Below are positions 34,699-44,007 of a DNA stretch of 64,000 nucleotides, one piece after another; position 1 is the first letter of the stretch; each line of letters begins with the position of its first letter. The stretch comes from Amylostereum areolatum (lineage: Eukaryota; Basidiomycota; Agaricomycetes; Russulales; Stereaceae). Below the pieces are notes generated by a model, which worked only from the letters and a program-made list of their open reading frames with translations, did no database searches and was not told where the DNA came from. The translations under genes were made by a program, and so were the position numbers. The stretch is taken from contig SAXG01000003.1 of assembly GCA_012932865.1 (NCBI GenBank), positions 1,736,001 through 1,800,000 of the forward strand, read 5' to 3'.

Positions 34699-35050
34699 CC
34701 TCCGCGGGGCGCGCGTCGTCGCGCCTTTCCTGCAGACAGTATATTGTTATATCCTCCTCCGTCCCCGCCTTAATCTTCCCTTCGGGTCCTTTGTTTATAT
34801 CCCCTTGCACTTTTCCCTTCTCCCTTCACTTTCCCCCTTCGATCTTGTGCACGCAGGTTATCGGCCGCTTCATTCACTCGCGCGTTCCTTTTCTTTATTA
34901 TTTTTGTCGTCCGTCAGTCCGTAGTGTCTGTGTGTCTCCCTCCCACCCCACCCCCGTCTCATGAACCCTTGTACCATCTACGATTTATAGTACGCCATCC
35001 CTCGTAGTGCCGCCCTTTACGATACGGATACGAGCGATATTATTCACCTA

Positions 35051-35075
35051 ATTTCTCTCTCTCTCTCTCTCTCTC
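35051..35075. repeat. (CT)n microsatellite
   Basis: About twelve CT units. Confidence 0.85.
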
Positions 35076-35550
35076 AGACTCTCCCCGTCTCTGTCTCTCG
35101 AGTCTGTGTCTATCCCCTCGCCCCCCCTCGATCCTCAGACTCCTGACTCGCGTATACATATTTGGATTGTTGTCAATGAAATGCATCCTGTACTCCTCTT
35201 CCGTTCCGTTCTTGTGTCTGCGTTGGGGATCCGGACGACTCACGAGGCGGTAGGACCTCGACGGTGGAAAGTGACCCGTCAGAAATCGAAGCATTTGCGG
35301 GGCGTGCATGCCGTGGCTATGTGGGTCTATATTTATTTGATGATGTCGATGATGGCCGGCCGGTCATATGCGTAAGCATCATGCATGGTATGGTAAGTAC
35401 TTATGGTGAGGGGCGGGGGAGGTGAGATGGGCGGGTGGGATTGACACTGACAGGCCTGCAGGGCCTGGAATGAGATGCGCAATTTGTTGCCTTGGGCCCG
35501 TCGCATCGCGGCTCGGGTCGCAGCCGTACCGAGGAGGGGGGGGCGGTGAC

Positions 35551-35570
35551 GATGATGATGATGATGATGA
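35551..35570. repeat. (GAT)n microsatellite
   Basis: Nearly seven GAT units after a G-rich stretch. Confidence 0.85.
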
Positions 35571-36668
35571 ACTCGAGATGGAGGGGGGCGGGAGGATCTC
35601 AGGATTCGAAGCTGACGATGTGGACGATTTTGGATTTGGATTTGGACTTGGGGGACTCTTACGACCCAATCACGCATCACCACTCATGCACTCACGCGCG
35701 ATGGATGGCTTGTTCCCTTGACGAACTTCGGTGCGATCGTGCGATGTGCGTGGGACGAAAACGGGCGGTTTTTATTCAGTGCTGAGCTGGCATGGGTGGA
35801 CCGCGAGAAGTGGCATCGACGGATGCGGTGCGGTACATGCAAGTATGCGTACATATTTCCGCGCAGGTGAATGAGGGCCCGGAGTCTACGAGGTAGAACG
35901 TACCGCGGCGTCGAGGCGGTCCTTGAGTAAGTACAATTGTGAACGTTCGAACGACCTGGAAAAAGCTGTTGGATTGGGCGGTTAGGCCGGGGAAGCGAGG
36001 GAAGGAAAGGAAGGAAGGCCGATCGAGCCGGCGGTTGCTGCGTGTGCGATATATCGCTCTCGAGGGTCGACGCCGGAGTGCGGGGTTCGGAAGCGAAGCG
36101 AGCTAGAGTAAGTAAGTACTGTAGTGATTGGAGGGGTCGCCGCATATTCAGATGCGGTGCATGTACATGGACGAGAGAAACATACATGGATAAGTATTGT
36201 GACCCGTCGTCGATCGCGTGTTCCCTCTGGTTTGTTTGTTTCCTTCCTTTCGGGGTGAGGATCGGAGTGCAGGGGGTGGGATTGAGCGGGCGAGAAAAGG
36301 CCGATTGAGTTCGAGGAAATGATTATGATGATGGGGGTTAGGGATTGGCGATATTGACAAGGTTTCACGAGCGGTGACTAATTGGGAATGCAATATTCGA
36401 TGATGATGAGGGTTGATCGAAGGGTGATTTGAAACGAGCCTTTTAGGTTGTGGGAACGGTTCGGTGTGAGAAGAGTTGGATGGAAGGAGAATAAGTAAGG
36501 TATGGTTCGGGATGGGGGTGGGGTGGACCGTGGACGGGGCCCCGCTTCTGAGGATTGGCGATGTGGCGAGGCGGACGGACGGTTCAGACCGTGGGCGTCT
36601 GCGTTTATGTTTGCGGGGTTCGAGATTTGAGAACGAGTCGAGATCGGGAGTTTGGACGGGAAACTGGC

Positions 36669-36815
36669 ACCAACTCACACTTGGGAAGTGGGAAGTGGGA
36701 AGTGGGAGTGGGAAGTGGGAAATGCAACTCCCACTTCCCAAATTCCCAAATTCCCACTTCCCAAATCCCCGAAATGTGGGAGTTTGGGAATTTGGGAAGG
36801 CTTATATACTCTCCC
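36669..36815 (+). repeat. GTGGGAAGT-type complex repeat, copy 1
   Basis: Starts GAAACTGGCACC just before, then five tandem GTGGGAA units, then GAAATGCAACTCCCA, the complementary CCCACTTCCC and AAATTCCC units that could fold back on the first part, then GAAATGTGGGAGTTTGGG and TTATATAC. Diverged copy 2 lies on the opposite strand at 37245-37425 with the blocks in the same order. Confidence 0.75.
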
Positions 36816-37244
36816 ACCTGGCGTCGTTCCCTCCTTTCCCCCCTTCCGTCAACCCCCCCGTTCCTTGCTACTTACACCCGCCTCGCCTCGCGTGCTGTAC
36901 CCTTCAACTTGACATCCGCACATCGTAGCATCGTTTACGGGTTTGATACCATTATATAAAATTGTCATCAAAATTTTCCCTAAATTATACATGATCTCTC
37001 CGTGTCATTCCCCCCCTGCTGTGCTATGCAATGTAGAGATACCTGTGAGTTTATAAGGGAATAGCGTGAAGTATAGGAGGTGCACGGAGGTGCAGCTCGA
37101 CTTTCAGCGGTGCCTCATCATTGTATCGGGGGTTAGGGTTTACGTAAGTTCAAATCATATTTAATTCAAAGAGTCCCGCCGCCAACGCACAGACGACGAG
37201 GGCATTGGGGCAGCGGGGAGCCTGCCGTCACCAAACTACATAGG

Positions 37245-37425
37245 GCCTTATATACACAAGAGACGGAAATTTTTCCAAGCCGAAAGTCCCATGTTTCTCG
37301 GCAAAGGCCGCGAAACGTCCCAAATGTTTGTGGGAAAGCAATTTGGGAGTTGCATTTCACATTTGGCTCTTGCGAAGTCCCAGTTCCCACCTCCCAGTTC
37401 CCAGTGGGATATGTTTCCAGTTTCT
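37245..37425 (-). repeat. GTGGGAAGT-type complex repeat, copy 2 (inverted)
   Basis: Read on the minus strand: GAAACTGGAAAC, GTGGGAACTGGG units, GAAATGCAACTCCCA, ACATTTGGGA, GAAACATGGGACTTTCGG, then GTATATAAGG. The order of blocks matches copy 1, and each copy ends in a TATATA-like motif pointing at the about 430 bp between them. Consistent with a short inverted-repeat element or an old duplication. Confidence 0.7.
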
Positions 37426-38711
37426 GGACGTTCTGGGGAGTTTTGGAGACGTGTATGGTACTGTAGGGGCTTCGACTCGATTCGACTTTGAAATTTCGAT
37501 GGAGCGATGCGTGCCAAGTGTATGGGGCGGGAGTTGGAGAGGTTTAGGCGCGATTCGTAAATCAGCGCTCAGCTCTTGTGGCGGGTTGGGCGTCGAGTGG
37601 AGGAACGCGTCGGCATCGCGTCGTCGATTGGTGCGCGTAGGTGTTGAGACTGACCTGGACAGGGGTTAGTGAGAGCGAGGTCGGGCAGCACGCTGATTGG
37701 GCCCGGGCGGGGGGCACGCGCGTGCGAGGGGCGTTGTGAGACAGAAGCTCTGAGGTCGAGTAGTTCTCGACGTGCGCACGCGCGGGTAGGGAGCTGGCGA
37801 AATGTCCGATCAGAGCGTAGGACGCGCGCGCGCGCGTTGCCGTACCGTACCGTACTTACCGTATGTTTTTTTTGACAAAGCTGTGGAAGATCAGAAATGC
37901 TCTGGTGCTTACATGAGGGTCAGGCCTCAGGAGGGGGGTCCTTTTGGGACTAAGAGGGGGTTCGGGGGGTGCTCGAGGGGCGAAGAAGAATGATAAGTCG
38001 ATATAAGCGGCAAGAGGACGTCGGCGGACGTAGTGTGCGATTGCAGACCGGATGGATGGGGGTGGGTGACGTCGACCCGGGTCAGGTGCATGCGAAGGTC
38101 AAGTACGGTTAGACTTGGATATTTGGGAGGTCACCGGTCAAGAGGCGAGATAGCCGGGGCATGACGGGAAGAGGAGGAGAACAGGATGACCGTGACATAG
38201 AGAGGAAGACGAGAAGCGGAAAACGTGGGTAGACGATAAGGACCACTTCGTGCCACTGCCGGTTTGGCCGCGATATGCTCGATGTGCGAGCGGGCGAGAT
38301 CGATGGGCCGCGAGGCTGTCAGGCGTAGCGGGTCCGTGCGTCCGTGCGTGCGCTGCGTGCCGGTGTGAGCAAGGACTCGGAGGAGAGATGGAGTGTGGAC
38401 GATGGATGGTTCAAGGCATGCTTACGTGAGAGGGATGAGCCGAGAAAGCGAACAGCGTGTTTTCCGCGACTTGTCTTCGACCGCCAACGCAGCCGCCAGC
38501 GACACGCCTCCTCAACGTTCCCCTCATCCCGACTTTCGTTTCCCATCTCCTCACGACCGATTCTCTCTACGTAGGCCTCTCCGTTTCTCTGCGCGTTCTC
38601 CGGCACTCTGTGCAAGTCACCGCCGTCTCGGTCACCGCATACCGTTCGTACGCGGTCCGCTCTCCTTCCCAACACACGCACAAAACGCGCCCCCGACGCG
38701 ACGCCCCCATC

Positions 38712-40994
38712 ATGTCTGCCCAAGATCTCCACGAGGTCATCATGAAATGGTGCGTGTACCCCGTCCACACGCTCCTCCCGCGCGCTTCCCCCTCGCCCGC
38801 CGACGCTCATCGCCTCCGCGTGGGATTATATAGGCCGTCCACCGACGCCAACGAGGTCATCGTCACCGGTACATTCGACCAGGCAAGTCCTCGTCCCCCC
38901 ACCCCAATTTTGCTCTCCATTTCGCAATCATGCCCGCGATAACCACCGGGCTCTCTCTCCGCCTTCCCTCCTTCCTCTCATCCTGGCTCTCCCCACGTTC
39001 CAAACCTTCTCCTTCTCCTTCCTCACCCGCACCACCATCAACCCCCCCTTCTGCTCTTGCTCTTGCTCTCGTTCCCGCCTCCCCTCCGGCTTCTCCGTCC
39101 CCCGCCGCCCCTTCTTACCTCTGTCTCCAGTGGTCCTCCTCCATTCGCTTGGCACGGACCGCCTCCGGATTCGAAGCCCCCGTCCGCATCCCATGGCAGG
39201 ACAAGATCACCTACAAATTCATCGTCGACGGGCGCTGGGTCACCGACGACAGCGTGCCGACCGAGTACGACGGCGGATTCATCAACAACGTGTACGTCGC
39301 CCCGCCCAAACCTGAGCCGACACCTGCCGCACTGCCCATCGACGAGCCTGCCGCACCCGAGCCTGCGCCCGAGCCAACGCCAGCGCCGGAAGGCAACGGC
39401 TCCGTCCTGGGCGCCGCCCAAGCCTTCGCAAGCCAGCTCGACGCCTCGTACGACGCGCCGACGCCCGCCGCGGAGGAGCCGGCCGTCTCCAAGTCTTTCC
39501 TCGAGGAGGCCCACGACGCGGCCGCACCGATCATGCATGCCATCCACACGGCCGTCATCGAGCCCATGGCCGAGTTCGCGAACCAAGTGCACGCGCCGCA
39601 CGATGCGTCCGACGCCGGCCGAGGAGGAGCCGGCCAAGTCCCTCGTGGAAGAGGTGCACGACGTCACCGCGAACATCGGCGTCGTTCCGGACTCCCCGGA
39701 GGTAGGCGAGGAGATCGAGACCGAGCCCAAGGTAGGCGTGTATGCCCCTGTTTGCGCTTGGATGTATGCTCACCTCTTGGAATGTTCTTCAATTCAGTCA
39801 ATACATGTGCCTGAGGCCGTCCCAGTGCCCGAGCGAGAGGTTGCACCCGACGTGCCCATCGACATCGTCCCAGCCCTACTCAAAGAAGAGACTCCCCTTC
39901 CAGAGGCTACCGTCGTCCCCGGCACCACCGTCACCCTCGCCTCCGAGGCTGCGCCCGCGCCCGTCGAGGCGTCCACCCACATCCTGCTCGGCGCCCTCAA
40001 GGTACCCCCCACGACCGAAGCCGGCTTACCCAAGGTGGACGTCGCGCCCATCACCATCGAGGCGGACCTGACTCCCCAAATTCAAGAGGACCTCACCGCC
40101 GCGCTCGAGCCTGCGCCCCCGGTCCTCGCCGCCGAGCCCGTGACAGAAGCCAAGGACGCGCCGAAGGTGGTCGTCGAAGCTGAACCCGTCCCCGTCGCCG
40201 CCGCCGAAACGGCAGCAGCCCCGACGTCCGCAGTGTCCGTCCCGGAGAACGCAGTCGAAGAGCCTAAGGCCGTCGCCCCGGACGTGCTCGCGGCGCCTGC
40301 CCCCGAAGCCGAGAACAAGGACGTCGTCCCCATCGAAGAGCACAAAGCAGAGCTCGCCGCCGCGCTCGAGCCCGCGCCGCCCGTCCTCGCTGCCGAGCCT
40401 ATAACAGACAACGCGGACGCGCCGAAGGAGGTGGTCGACGCCCAGCCCGTCGCCGTTGTCGAGACGGCCGCCGCGTCGACGTCCGCGGTCTCTCCGTCGG
40501 AGAACGTCGCGGCGGAGGAAGACAAGGTCGTCGCTCCTGAAGTCCTGGCCGCGCCCGCGCCCGAGGCTGAACAGAAGGAGGTCGTTCCCGTCGAAGAGCC
40601 CACGGCGACATCGGCGGATCCCAAGTCCACTGCGGGGGAGGCCTCGACGGCGTCCGCGACGAACGGGCATGCGAAGGAGGCCACGAACGGCGCGCAGCTC
40701 TCCCCGAGCGCGAGCCAGACCCAAAGCCAGAGCCAGACCAACGGCAGTCGCTCGACGACGCCCGTCCCGTCAAAAGCGTCGAGCCGGTTCGCGTTCCCCG
40801 GGCGGCGCGCGAGCGCGGACAAGAGCGCGGAGAAGGAGAAGGAGAAGGAGAAGAGCCCGCACAGTCGGAGCCCGAGCGGGTCGTCGCGGTTGGTGGGGTC
40901 GTTGAGGAAGAAGCGGCCGAGTCTGTTCGGGAAGCTGAAGGATGTGTTTGGGGGGGAGAAGGAGAAGAAGGGTGGTGGGGAGGAGAAGAAGTAG
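38712..40994 (+). CDS. CBM48 (AMPK-type glycogen-binding fold) protein, Crp1/Mdg1-like
   Basis: Carries the N-terminal CBM48/AMPK1_CBM fold found in yeast Crp1 and Mdg1 (cruciform-DNA binding, pheromone signalling), here with a long Ala/Pro/Glu-rich tail. ATG 38712. Exons: MSAQDLHEVIMKW; ANEVIVTGTFDQ; WSSSIRLARTASGFEAPVRI with DKITYKFIVDGRWVTDDSVP and NNVYV completing the fold. Intron 2 (38883-39130) has a GC donor in CAG|GCAAGT context. The tail has two tandem copies of a segment of about 86 residues (about 40090-40347 and 40348-40600, each containing AALEPAPPVLAAEP and VLAAPAPEAE) and ends in a Lys-rich block (EKEKEKEKSPHSRS; KKRPSLFGKLKDVFGG), stop 40994. Near T39608 the frame shifts by one base with no good intron. 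Partner and function beyond the fold are unknown. Confidence 0.82.
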
Positions 40995-42339
40995 GACGGG
41001 TAGGTTGGCTGGGTTTTTTTTTGTGTTTTCTTTTACTGCATAGATGTGGAGGGGTCCATCCAGGTGGGGTGGGTCGCGGCCGCTACGACTCGGTACGTAC
41101 GTTGACGAGCTCTCATGATACTTAACCTATTCTGTTCCGCGCGTGTTTTTCTTTCTCCTCTATCTTCTATCTTCTCTCTCCTTTTGGTTCGGTTGTTTAT
41201 TGCTTTCGTTTCTCTTCTTTGTTTCCTCCACATAACTCATGCTCGTATCCATATCTGCATACACACACACACACATACATACATACGTAGTGCGGACAGC
41301 AGCACTCCTCCATCCTCGCGTCACCTGTTTCCCCTCCCCCTCCCGCTGGATCCTTCCTCTCCGCTCTCCGCTCTCCATCTCATCGTCCCCTAGCTATCCG
41401 TGGCTGCTATCCTGTCGAATTCCGTGTACATATGTTGTCACTTTCTCCCTGCTGTATCCCCCGTTCTTGTACGTACGCTGTTACTTCAGTTCCTCCTCAA
41501 TCCTACGGATGAGTTCAAGTCCTTGTTCGTCCCGTGAGGCCTGAGGCTGCGGCATCTCTCGGGTTGATATCTGACCGAGATCGCCAGCTAAGAGTTCTTA
41601 TCGATACGGTGAACTTGAATCGCAAATCTCTTTCTTTCACGCACAGACAAGACATAGGAAGGTCTTGGGAAGGTCAGATAGCAGAATGAATTGCGGAAGA
41701 TACAGAGTGATGGTGGTGCATCGATTACTACTAGTACAGTCTAGATGTAGGCGTAGCCTCAGATAGAATATAAATTCGAGGAAGAAGTGGTGGTGGTATG
41801 AGAAGATCGGCGATGGTGTGCGTGAGGAGGTACGGTGTACAATCTAAGAAGGTCGGTCAATGAAACGACAAGCTGGCTGATGATCTATGTAAGAAACGAG
41901 GAAGTCCAATGAGCACTAAGAATAGTCCGGGCGTCGATCCATCGACATCGATGAGCAGAGATACAAACAACCACATCCAAACCATATAAAAAACAAGGAG
42001 CATACGCATGAACGTCCCCGTCGCCCGCGCGCCCCGTTTGAGAACAAGGCATGTCGGCCGAAGCGGGCACGCGAAGGACGAAAGTATAAGGAGTCGCAAG
42101 GGGGCAGGCTTGAAGCTTGATCGCGCGCGAAGACTGGCGCGGCGATGCGCGCGATCCGTCTAGAAAAGAGAACAAAGGACCTTGGCGAGTGCCGGGAGGA
42201 TATAAAGTGGGACTCCACCGCCGTCCAAGCCAGCCAACCAGCCATCCCCCCCGCTGCCGTCGCCGCCGTCTCCTCAGCTATCAACACCCTCGCTGGTACG
42301 TCACCGCTCCTCTCCCGTCGACGTGTGGCTGAACTCGTA
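40995..42339. other. Convergent 3' intergenic region
   Basis: About 1.3 kb between the stop of the CBM48 gene (+) and that of the zinc-finger gene (-). It begins with T-rich sequence typical of 3' UTRs and contains an AC/ATAC microsatellite at 41260-41286. Open frames here are short. No gene is supported. Confidence 0.6.
41260..41286. repeat. (AC)n(ATAC)n microsatellite
   Basis: About eight AC units followed by three ATAC units. Confidence 0.85.
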
Positions 42340-44007
42340 TCAGCCGTCGACGCGCGCCTTCTCGTGGACCGGGGTATGGCGTTTGCGCACGTCGTTCCGA
42401 GTGAACACCTCGCCGCATCCTGGCTCGGTGCACGGAAAGACGACCTGGAAGTCGGGGTGGGCGACGCGGAAGAAGTGGTGGGGGTCGATGGCGCCTTTGT
42501 CCCTTGTAGCTCTTGAGGTGGCGAAGCACGTCGCAGGGGCGGTTGAATTTGCGGGTGCACACGGGACAGATCTTGCTCTCTGCCACTATCTGCGTGTGTC
42601 CCGGGGTAGGGGCTTCCTGTAGCTCAGCCGATCCGCTGGCTAAAGTTTGTTGGTTGGTCTGGGAAGCGAGAGGCTCGTCCTCTTGCCTCTCCTCCACAGA
42701 TCTAGTATGTGGGTGGGGCTGAGCCTCTGGGAAGACCCAGCCCTGAGACGACGCAGAGCTAGGCTCTGCAGTCGCGAAGAAGTCCCTGAAGGGACTCCTG
42801 AGTTTGCCGCGAACTCGCGCTCGAGTCGTTGGCGGCGTGCTCGAACGCGTACAGCGGCGCCTGAAGGGTGCTGTCCACGGCGGAGAACGTGGAATACCCA
42901 TAGTGTGGGCTATCCACAGGAGTGGGGGGGTAGGTGCGCGCGGCGGCTCGACCGCGCGCCGCACGCTTGGGCGGACGGGAATCCACCTCGTCCTCGTCCT
43001 CGTCCTCTCGTGTCCTCTTCCTCCCGCGTGTCGAACGTGGGGCGGACGCCGCTGGTGCACCTCCGAGGTTGGAGGGCCCCGGCTCGGAGGTCTGGGGGTA
43101 CCGATGGCTCCGCGCGGAGGCGACCCTCCTACTTGAACGGTTTCGGCTTGTCCGTGTTGCACTTCCGTAGTCGCCACCGACGGGGGAGTGCTGAGGGGGG
43201 GCGACAGCGTAGGCCGGCTGAAAGAAGCCGAGCATGTGGTCGTAGAACCAGTTGATGCTCGACGACTGATGGGTCGACGGCGTCGCGGTCGCAGTGGCCA
43301 TGTCGAGCGTCCGAGAGTCGGGGTGGGCGTAGAGGTCGTAGAACAGGGAGTCCTGCACCTGAGTTGACGCGCCGACGAATTGGTGGGTAAACAGGTCGGG
43401 GGTGGCTGTCGTGGGAAGCTGCGAGACGGGGAGGGAGGCGGACGAATGGGGAGGAGTAGGGTAGAAAGGATTCGGGGAGCAGGAAGGTGGCGTGAGCGAG
43501 AGGTTGGGTGGCAAACGCACTTGTCCCCACGAGGGATCATCCACGCGACTTCCCCCCTGAACAGGCGCATCCACCAAGCTGGATGGGCTTGCTAAGTAGG
43601 GGGTGATCGAGTGGTCTGCTGGTGGGGCGGGCGGTGAAGCCAGATACGTCACGGGAGCCATCGTAGTTAAAGCCTTGGTTGTAGTTTTGCGCGTCAATGT
43701 AGGAGGTCTGTTGCGGTGTCGGGGTGGCGAGGGCAGAAGGGGCGGTTGAAGAAAATGGAAGACACCACTGCGTTTGAACGAGCACGTTTGGATTGAACTG
43801 AGATCCAAAGTTGAAGTTTTCGAGCTGGCATAGCGAAAGACGTCGGGAGTGAGAAGATGGTCATGACGAACTTGCAGAGTTGGCCCTTACCTGAGGCGGT
43901 GGTGATCTGGTGGCGAATGCGGTTCCGTAATATCCTCCGGCATTATTGTGAACGAAGTCGAACTCGGGAGAGTAAATTCGAGGGGTGTGGTTGTGTTGCT
44001 GCGACAT
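42340..44007 (-). CDS. C2H2 zinc-finger protein, probable transcription factor
   Basis: Probably a nuclear DNA-binding protein. ATG 44007 (MSQQHNHTPRIYSPEFDFVH) with an intron after RSPPPQ (donor GTAAGG). The next exon (ENFNFGSQFNPNVLVQTQW) leads to a long Ser/Pro/Thr-rich region, an acidic/basic patch (RGRKRTREDEDEDEV then RPPKRAARGRAA) that looks like a nuclear localisation signal, and two C-terminal fingers: CPVCTRKFNRPCDVLRHLKS, then after a spacer (DKGAIDPHHFFRVAHPDFQV) CTEPGCGEVFTRNDVRKRH. Finger 1 has Tyr where the last His would be expected, close to the frame slip. Stop TGA 42340. Three slips by one base, at 43653-43655, 42784-42786 and 42501-42503, each read through if one base of a three-base run is extra. 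A 37-base intron is an alternative at the first. Target genes are unknown. Confidence 0.75.

Larger units (their letters stand above)
34383..38711. other. 4.3-kb gene-free, repeat-rich region
   Basis: It starts with the C/T-rich RGS 3' UTR. No further coding region could be supported up to the CBM48 gene. It contains the poly(C), CT and GAT microsatellites, an inverted pair of GTGGGAAGT-type repeats and a second TTAGGGTTT motif at 37132-37141. Open frames on either strand are short and low in complexity. Confidence 0.6.

Noticed and set aside
39570..39640. 37- or 52-base intron to explain the frame change in the CBM48 gene
   Set aside because: Possible GT...AG pairs have no branch site or pyrimidine tract and would remove sequence that matches an internal repeat (PTPAEEEPA).
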